DNA from: Caulobacter endophyticus
GTDB lineage: Bacteria; Pseudomonadota; Alphaproteobacteria; Caulobacterales; Caulobacteraceae
NCBI RefSeq assembly: GCF_003116815.1
Contig: NZ_QDKQ01000060.1
Coordinates: 23,832-87,831 of the forward strand
DNA: 64,000 bases
Direction: 5' to 3'
Part shown: positions 58,831-64,000 of the stretch, piece after piece
Layout: every line of letters begins with the position of its first letter
Numbering within the stretch: position 1 is the first letter of the stretch
Position numbers and translations under genes: made by a program
The notes under the pieces: generated by a model
Told to the model about the DNA's origin: nothing
The model's database searches: none
Seen by the model: only the letters and a program-made list of their open reading frames with translations

Positions 58831-58965
58831 TCCTCCCCCTGAAGGGGGAGGTGGCCCGGAGGGCCGGAGGGGGAAGTTCCTTCGGCCTTCGGGAGGGTGT
58901 TTCTTCAGCAGTCACGTCCCCCTCCGTCGGCTTCGCCGACACCTCCCCCTTCGGGGGGAGGATCT
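58831..58965. repeat. GC-rich palindromic intergenic repeat pair (copy 9)
   Basis: CCTCCCCCTGAAGGGGGAGG opens and CCTCCCCCTTCGGGGGGAGG closes, with inner GGCCCGGAGGGCC and GTCGGCTTCGCCGAC arms. It is the most complete copy in the window. Confidence 0.85.
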
Positions 58966-59004
58966 GAACTTGCCCGAAACCCTGAAACCTAAGAGGGTGG
59001 CGGC

Positions 59005-60744
59005 ATGATGCGTCTCCGAGTCCTCCTGTCCCTGGCCTCCACCGCCGTGCTGGCCGCCTGCGCCACATCCGAACCCGCGCTGCGCGGGGCGCAGGAAGGC
59101 TGGAGCACTTCGCCGTGGAACGGCCGCTCGGCCTACGGCCAGTTTCTCGCCGGCCAGGCCGCGCTTGAGGATGGACGCAGCGAACAGGCCGCCGCCTACT
59201 TCCAGGCGGCCCGCAATCTGGGCGAGGACCCGGGCCTGCTGGGCGAGCGGGCCTTCACCGCCTCGCTGCTGGCCGGCGAGGTCGCTCGCGCCGCCGAACT
59301 GGCGCCGCGCGCCGAGGGGGGGACCGAGGGCGTGCGCCGCCTGGGCATGCTGACCGTGGCCGTCGACGCCCTGGCGCGCGGCAAGGCCAAGGACGCCCAA
59401 GCCCTGCTGGCCGATCCGGCCCTGGGCTTTCCGCACCGCCCGGCCGTGGCCCTGCTGACGCCGTGGGTCGCCCAGGCCGCCGGCGACGCGGCCAAGGCCC
59501 AGACCCTGCCCGAGCTGCGCAACGACCGCCTGGTGCAGTATTTCGGACAGCTTGGCCGCGCCGAGATCCTGGAACGGGCCGGCAAGCCCGCCGAGGCCGA
59601 AGCCGACTACAAGGCGCTGATGGAGGTCGCGGCCGTCCGGCCGATGTTCGCCCTCGACTACGGGGCGTTCCTGGAGCGCCGCAAGCGTCGCGACGAGGCC
59701 GTCGCCCTCTACGATTCCATCCTGGCCGAGAGTCCCAACGACCTGGCCCTGCAGGACGCGCGAGCGCGCGCCGTCGCCCGCAAGAGCCCGCCGGCGCTGG
59801 TCACCGGCCGCCAGGGCGCGGCCAACGCCCTGGTCGCCTGCGCGGCGGTGTTCACCAGCGAGCGCCAGAGCCAGTTCGCCCTGGCCTACCTGCGCCTGGC
59901 CCTGCACCTTGATCCCAAGCGCGAGGACGCGCTGCTGATGGTCGGCGACCTGCTCGACCAGGGCGGCGACGTCGAGGGCGCCCGGGCGGCCTACGCCAAG
60001 ATACCGACCGGCTCGGCCCGCTACGCCTCGGCCCAGGGCAAGATCGCCTGGACGCTGCAGAACGCCGGCGACAAGGACGAGGCCATCGCCGTGGCCGAAG
60101 CCGCCGCCAAGGCGCCCGAGGCCGGCCGCTCGGCGCAGCTCGTCTATGCCGACCTGCTGCGCGCCAACGACCGTTGGGCCGACGCCGTGGCCGTGATCGA
60201 CCCGCTGATCGCCGCCGAGAAGGACAAGCCTGACTGGCGTCTGCTCTACATGCGAGGCGTGTCGCTGGAGCGCGCCGGTCGCTGGCCCGACGCCGAGCGC
60301 GACCTGCAGCAGGCGCTGGACCTCAATCCGAACGAGCCCGAGCTGCTGAACTATCTCGGCTACTCCTGGATCGACCGCAACGAGCGCCTGCCCGAAGCCC
60401 TGGCCATGGTGCAGAAGGCCGTGAAGGCCAATCCCCAGTCGGGGGCCATGCTCGACTCGCTAGGTTGGGCCTATCACCGCCTTGGCGACGACAAGGCCGC
60501 GGTCGAGATGCTGGAGCAGGCCATCGAGTTCGAGCCTGGCGACCCGGACATCAACGATCACCTTGGCGACGTCTACTGGCGCCTGGGCCGCAAGACCGAG
60601 GCCCAGTTCCAGTGGCGCCGGGTGCTGAGCCTCGAGCCGACCGACGAGCAGAAGGCCGCCGCCGAGGCCAAGCTGAAGGACGGCCTGGGTTCCAAGGGCC
60701 CCGCCAAGGCGCCGGCCGTGGCCAACGGCGCCAACGCGCTGTAG
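59005..60744 (+). CDS. TPR-repeat lipoprotein
   Basis: 579 residues. The lipoprotein signal ends in LAAC (Cys near residue 19). The rest is a run of tetratricopeptide helices: AYGQFLAGQAALEDGRSEQ, LAGRWPDAERDLQQAL-type units, and, near residue 450, PEALAMVQKAVKANPQSGAM with LGWAYHRLGDDKAAVEML. It is probably an outer membrane scaffold of unknown partner. It lies 35 bases upstream of ispE and may be co-transcribed with it. A double ATG at 59005/59008 marks the start. Confidence 0.88.
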   Translation: MMRLRVLLSLASTAVLAACATSEPALRGAQEGWSTSPWNGRSAYGQFLAGQAALEDGRSEQAAAYFQAARNLGEDPGLLGERAFTASLLAGEVARAAELAPRAEGGTEGVRRLGMLTVAVDALARGKAKDAQALLADPALGFPHRPAVALLTPWVAQAAGDAAKAQTLPELRNDRLVQYFGQLGRAEILERAGKPAEAEADYKALMEVAAVRPMFALDYGAFLERRKRRDEAVALYDSILAESPNDLALQDARARAVARKSPPALVTGRQGAANALVACAAVFTSERQSQFALAYLRLALHLDPKREDALLMVGDLLDQGGDVEGARAAYAKIPTGSARYASAQGKIAWTLQNAGDKDEAIAVAEAAAKAPEAGRSAQLVYADLLRANDRWADAVAVIDPLIAAEKDKPDWRLLYMRGVSLERAGRWPDAERDLQQALDLNPNEPELLNYLGYSWIDRNERLPEALAMVQKAVKANPQSGAMLDSLGWAYHRLGDDKAAVEMLEQAIEFEPGDPDINDHLGDVYWRLGRKTEAQFQWRRVLSLEPTDEQKAAAEAKLKDGLGSKGPAKAPAVANGANAL

Positions 60745-60779
60745 GTCTAGGCCGCTCAAGCTTTCCAGGTATTCCTTCG

Positions 60780-61661
60780 ATGCGCCGTTCCGCCTTCGCC
60801 CCGGCCAAGGTCAACCTGTTTCTGCATGTCGGCGGTCCCGACGCCGAGGGCTATCATCCGCTGTCGAGCCTGATGGTGTTCGCCGATGTGGGCGACACCG
60901 TCTCGATCCAGCCGGCCGACGCGCCGAGCTTCGAGACCACCGGCCGTTTCGGCGGCGATATTCCCATCGACGACGGCAACTTGGTGGTCCGTGCGGCCAA
61001 GGGCCTGCACGCGGCCATGGGCGGCCCTGCGCCGCCGGTGCGGCTGATCCTCGACAAGGCGCTGCCGATCGCGGCGGGCCTGGGCGGGGGCTCCAGTGAC
61101 GCGGGCGCGACCTTGCGGCTGCTGCGCGAGGCGCTGGGCTATGAGCTGTCCGACGCCGAGCTGGAAGCCGTGGCCGGGGCGCTGGGCGCCGACGGCGTGC
61201 CGTGTCTGTGGGGCGCGCCGGTGATGGCGCAGGGCAGGGGAGAGCGGCTTTCGCCGGCTCCCGTGCTGCCGCAGTTGCACGCGGTGCTGGTCAACCCGTT
61301 GGTTCCGTCGCCGACCGGCGCGGTCTATCGCGCCTATGACGCCGCCGTCGATCCGCGCGGCGAGGCGCCGCCGCCGACGCCCGAGGCCTTCGAGAGCGTC
61401 GAGGAGGTCTGCGCCTGGCTGGCGGCGGTCACCCGCAACGACCTGCAGGCGCCGGCCGTGGCGCTGGAGCCGCGCATCGGGCAGGTGCTGGAGCTGCTGG
61501 CGGGCGAGCCCGAGGCGCTGCTGGCGCGAATGTCGGGCTCGGGCGCGACCTGTTTCGCGCTTTGCGCCGGCGACATCGAGGCCGAGGGCCTGGCCGAGCG
61601 CGTCGAGACCATGCGGCCCGACTGGTGGGTGCGTCGCTGCCGCCTGGGCGGGCCGTTCTAG
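60780..61661 (+). CDS. ispE: 4-diphosphocytidyl-2-C-methyl-D-erythritol kinase
   Basis: 293 residues of a GHMP kinase. FAPAKVNLFLHVGGPDAEGYH is the IspE N-terminal signature with the Lys and His; the ATP loop is PIAAGLGGGSSDAGATLRLL (near residue 100); the C-terminal motif is ARMSGSGATCFALC. It phosphorylates CDP-methylerythritol in the non-mevalonate isoprenoid pathway. The ATG is at 60780, 35 bases after the TPR gene. Confidence 0.95.
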   Translation: MRRSAFAPAKVNLFLHVGGPDAEGYHPLSSLMVFADVGDTVSIQPADAPSFETTGRFGGDIPIDDGNLVVRAAKGLHAAMGGPAPPVRLILDKALPIAAGLGGGSSDAGATLRLLREALGYELSDAELEAVAGALGADGVPCLWGAPVMAQGRGERLSPAPVLPQLHAVLVNPLVPSPTGAVYRAYDAAVDPRGEAPPPTPEAFESVEEVCAWLAAVTRNDLQAPAVALEPRIGQVLELLAGEPEALLARMSGSGATCFALCAGDIEAEGLAERVETMRPDWWVRRCRLGGPF

Positions 61662-61664
61662 GCG

Positions 61665-61706
61665 TTATCCTGAGGCGCCCGCGAGGCGGGCCTCGAAGGA
61701 CGCAGG
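61665..61706. repeat. Short intergenic repeat (TTATCCTGAGGCGCCCGC class)
   Basis: TTATCCTGAGGCGCCCGCG and CGGGCCTCGAAGGACGCAGG form an imperfect inverted repeat directly after ispE. Elements of this wording are widespread in related genomes (from memory); here only one copy is present. Confidence 0.5.
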
Positions 61707-61777
61707 ACCTGAACAACCGCTCTTGTCGAATGGCAAGGATTTCGGGCCAACATCCAGACCGAGCCAAGGAGCATCAT

Positions 61778-62425
61778 ATGGACCGTCGCCTGTTCCTCGC
61801 CGCCGCAGCCGCAGCGGCCGCCGCCACTTCGGCGCACGCCCAGGAAGCGGCTCCCGCGGCCCAGCCCGCCGCGCCGCCGCAGCCTGCGCCCAAGCCCCCG
61901 GTCCGCGTCGCCGTCGAGACGCCGCTGGGCAGGATCGTCATCGCGCTGCACACCAAGGAAGCGCCGATCACCACGGCCAACTTCCTGCGCTATGTCGACC
62001 AGAAGCGCTATGATGGCGCGACGTTCTTCCGGGCCTCGCGCGCGCCGGGCGCGCCGGAGTACGGCCTGATCCAGGGCGGGGTGCAGGGCGATCCCAAGCG
62101 CGTGCTGCCGCCGATCGCCCACGAACCGACCACCAAGACCGGCCTCAGGCACGTGTCGGGCGCGGTCTCGATCGCCCGCAATGCGCCGGGCACGGCGACC
62201 TCGGACTTCTTCATCCTGATCGGCGACGCCCCGGGGCTGGACGCCAATCCCGAGGCGGCCGGCGACAACCAGGGCTTTGCGGCTTTCGGCACGGTGGTGG
62301 AGGGCATGGACGTGGCCCAGAAGATCCTGGCCCTGCCGACCCCCGGCAAGGCGATCAACCCGGTGATGAAGGGCCAGATCATCGACCCGCCGCTGAAGAT
62401 CATCTCGGCAAGGCGGGTTCCGTAG
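61778..62425 (+). CDS. Peptidyl-prolyl isomerase, cyclophilin type, exported
   Basis: 215 residues. A signal peptide with twin Arg near the start (MDRRLFLAAAAAAAAA) precedes an Ala/Pro-rich linker and a cyclophilin domain from residue 46: VAVETPLGRIVIALHTKEAP, FLRYVDQKRYDGATFFR, GLIQGGVQGD, SDFFILIGDAPGLD and FAAFGTVVEGMDV. The Arg-Arg at residues 3-4 could suit the Tat route. It folds proteins in the periplasm. It lies 116 bases after ispE. Confidence 0.9.
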   Translation: MDRRLFLAAAAAAAAATSAHAQEAAPAAQPAAPPQPAPKPPVRVAVETPLGRIVIALHTKEAPITTANFLRYVDQKRYDGATFFRASRAPGAPEYGLIQGGVQGDPKRVLPPIAHEPTTKTGLRHVSGAVSIARNAPGTATSDFFILIGDAPGLDANPEAAGDNQGFAAFGTVVEGMDVAQKILALPTPGKAINPVMKGQIIDPPLKIISARRVP

Positions 62426-62458
62426 CGGGCGAGGATCACGCACTGACCGTACAAAGAA

Positions 62459-62495
62459 AAGGGCGCGGAGGCCGAAGCTTCCGCGCCCTTCTTTT
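62459..62495. terminator. Bidirectional terminator
   Basis: AAGGGCGCGGAGGC-CGAA-GCTTCCGCGCCCTT is a 14-bp stem with one G-U pair, flanked by AAAGAAAA on the left and CTTTTC on the right. It separates the convergent cyclophilin and amtB genes. Confidence 0.9.
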
Positions 62496-62524
62496 CGGAC
62501 CGTCTACCGGCCGAGCCCGAAGGC

Positions 62525-63997
62525 TCAGCTGTGGTAGGCGCGTTCCCCGTGCTCGGAGATGTCCAGGCCTTCTTCTTCGGCGTCAGGCGAGGCGCGCAGG
62601 CCGATCACCAGCTTGATGATGAAGAAGACGATGGCCGAAGCGATGGCCGACCAGATGATCGTGACGCCCACGCCCTTCAGCTGGGCGATCACCTGGGTGA
62701 CCAGGTCGTAGGTGGCCGTGTCGCAGGTCGAGATGTCGCCGTCCTTGGCGCACGAGGTGTAGTCGACGACGCCGGCGCCGCCCCAGGCGGGGTTGACGAC
62801 CAGGCCGGTGCCGATGGCGCCGACGATGCCGCCGATCCCGTGGATGCCGAAGGCGTCCAGGCTGTCGTCGTACTTCAGCGCGTTCTTGATGGTCGAGCAG
62901 AAGACGATGCAGATCGGCGAGACCACCAGGCCCAGGATCACCGCGCCCATCGGGCCCGAGAAGCCGGCGGCCGGGGTGATGGCCACGAGGCCGGCCACGA
63001 TGCCCGAAGCCAGGCCCAGGGCCGACGGCTTCTTGCGGGTGACCCACTCGACCAGGATCCACGACAGGCCGGCGGCGGCGGTGGCCACGAAGGTGTTGAC
63101 CATGGCCAGCGAGGCGTAGGCGTTGGATTCGAGGTTGGAGCCGGCGTTGAAACCGAACCAGCCCACCCACAGTAGGCCGGCGCCCACGAGGGTCAGGGTC
63201 AGCGAGTGCGGGGGCATCGGCTCCTTGCCGTAGCCTTGGCGCTTGCCGAGGATGATGGCGCCGACCAGGGCGGCGATACCGGCGTTGATGTGCACCACGG
63301 TGCCGCCGGCGAAGTCGAGGGCGCCGAAGCTCCAGATCAGGCCGGCCTTGACGGGCGCGGTCGGGTTCAGGGCGATGGCGTCAGGGCCCGGCCACCACCA
63401 GACCATGTGGGCCATCGGATAGTAGGACAGCAGCGGCCACAGGAAGGCGAAGGCGACGATGGCGGCGAACTTCATGCGCTCGACCAGCGAGCCGACCACC
63501 AGGGCCGCGGTGATGGCGGCGAAGGTCGACTGGAAGGCCACGAAGGTCAGTTCCGGGATCACGACGCCGGTCGAGAAGGTCGCGGCGTTCGTCGAGGTGG
63601 TCACGTCCTTCAGGAACAGGCGACCCAGGCCGCCGACGAAGCTGTCCCAGCTGCCGCCGTCGGTGAAGGCGAGGCTGTAGCCCCACAGCACCCAGGTGAC
63701 GAAGCTGATCAGCGCGACGGTCGAGACCTGCATCATGACCGACAGCATGTTCTTGGAGCGGACCAGGCCGCCATAGAACAGGGCCAGGCCCGGCAGGATC
63801 ATCAGCAGGACCAGCAGGGTCGAGGTCAGCATCCAGGCGTTGTCGCCCTTGTCCTGCTTGTCGACGATGGCGGGAGCGGCGGCTTCGGCGGGAGCAGCGG
63901 CCGGAGCCGCGGCGGCAGGCGCGGGCGCGGCCTCCGGTCCGGAAGACGTCAATGGCACGGCCCTGATCGCCCGCGTCCTCGACGGCGTCGGCGGCAA
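62525..63997 (-). CDS. amtB: Ammonium transporter, N-terminus at window edge
   Basis: At least 455 residues of clear Amt sequence. Eleven membrane helices follow a periplasmic Ala/Pro-rich stretch. Hallmarks are LALFYGGLVRSKNMLSVMMQ (near 70), the conduction His in FGIHGIGGIVGAIGTG, and DFAGGTVVHINAGIAAL. Many Amt proteins have a cleaved signal peptide; it is not seen in this frame (the first ~15 residues before SGPEAAPAPA look non-native), so the start is either at a TTG/GTG near 63957-63997 or beyond the window. No glnK gene lies in view, as the upstream side is cut off. Confidence 0.85.
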   Translation of the reverse strand: MPPTPSRTRAIRAVPLTSSGPEAAPAPAAAAPAAAPAEAAAPAIVDKQDKGDNAWMLTSTLLVLLMILPGLALFYGGLVRSKNMLSVMMQVSTVALISFVTWVLWGYSLAFTDGGSWDSFVGGLGRLFLKDVTTSTNAATFSTGVVIPELTFVAFQSTFAAITAALVVGSLVERMKFAAIVAFAFLWPLLSYYPMAHMVWWWPGPDAIALNPTAPVKAGLIWSFGALDFAGGTVVHINAGIAALVGAIILGKRQGYGKEPMPPHSLTLTLVGAGLLWVGWFGFNAGSNLESNAYASLAMVNTFVATAAAGLSWILVEWVTRKKPSALGLASGIVAGLVAITPAAGFSGPMGAVILGLVVSPICIVFCSTIKNALKYDDSLDAFGIHGIGGIVGAIGTGLVVNPAWGGAGVVDYTSCAKDGDISTCDTATYDLVTQVIAQLKGVGVTIIWSAIASAIVFFIIKLVIGLRASPDAEEEGLDISEHGERAYHS

Positions 63998-64000
63998 GGA

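Noticed and set aside
63900..64000. A plus-strand frame ending in a PTS EIIB-like wording (ALIARVLDGVGGK) at the right edge
   Set aside because: It is antisense to the amtB N-terminal region and cannot be judged without the next bases.
1..64000. tRNA, rRNA, CRISPR arrays, insertion sequences or prophage genes
   Set aside because: No T-loop/anticodon pattern, no regularly spaced direct repeats and no transposase or integrase motifs were seen on either strand.

Overview
The window is high-GC, dense, double-stranded-packed bacterial chromosome. Several things point to an alphaproteobacterium of the Caulobacter/Phenylobacterium type (inference, no 16S present): a NodT-type outer membrane factor, an ETF:quinone oxidoreductase, GC-rich palindromic intergenic repeats ending in 'ctccccctgaaggggga', and -10 elements resembling GCTANN. 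I see no mobile element, CRISPR array, rRNA or tRNA.

Layout. 1-3.4 kb: the end of a four-gene FUSC / DUF1656 / HlyD / NodT efflux operon. 3.6-12.6 kb: housekeeping genes, namely an Hsp70-like ATPase, a chemoreceptor, a BaiN-type flavoprotein, a DEAD-box helicase, a PstS-like phosphate binding protein preceded by a three-unit Pho box, an ArsC and a 50-residue protein. 12.6-44.3 kb: a large catabolic island. 44.3-64 kb: housekeeping genes again, including a TonB-C-like secreted protein, an RlmD-like rRNA methyltransferase, a radical SAM protein, a ClC channel, a lytic transglycosylase, a uracil-DNA glycosylase, ETF-QO, a TPR lipoprotein, ispE, a cyclophilin and amtB.

The island holds one MhpR-like IclR regulator, two MFS carriers, two aldehyde dehydrogenases, two beta-lactamase-fold hydrolases, an alpha/beta hydrolase, and an alpha/beta hydrolase fused to a medium-chain dehydrogenase. 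It also holds three FAD enzymes, a PEP mutase/isocitrate lyase-family lyase, a polysaccharide-deacetylase-family hydrolase, a maleate-isomerase/Asp-Glu-racemase-family protein, an isochorismatase-family amidohydrolase, a GST, a glyoxalase-fold protein, an SDR and a CaiB/BaiF CoA transferase. Three class I methyltransferases each sit next to a small helical protein of one shared family. The enzyme set recalls aromatic or N-heterocycle breakdown, but the substrate cannot be read from sequence.

The strongest new signal is regulatory. A 17-bp operator, TATCCG-N5-CGGATA, perfect in two intergenic regions and degenerate in others, lies with its centre exactly 45 nt upstream of the first base of a shared -10-like element (RYTANNGTC) at five island promoters. 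This ties scattered operons into one predicted IclR regulon and also helps choose start codons. The second signal is the triplicated methyltransferase plus small-partner module inside that regulon.
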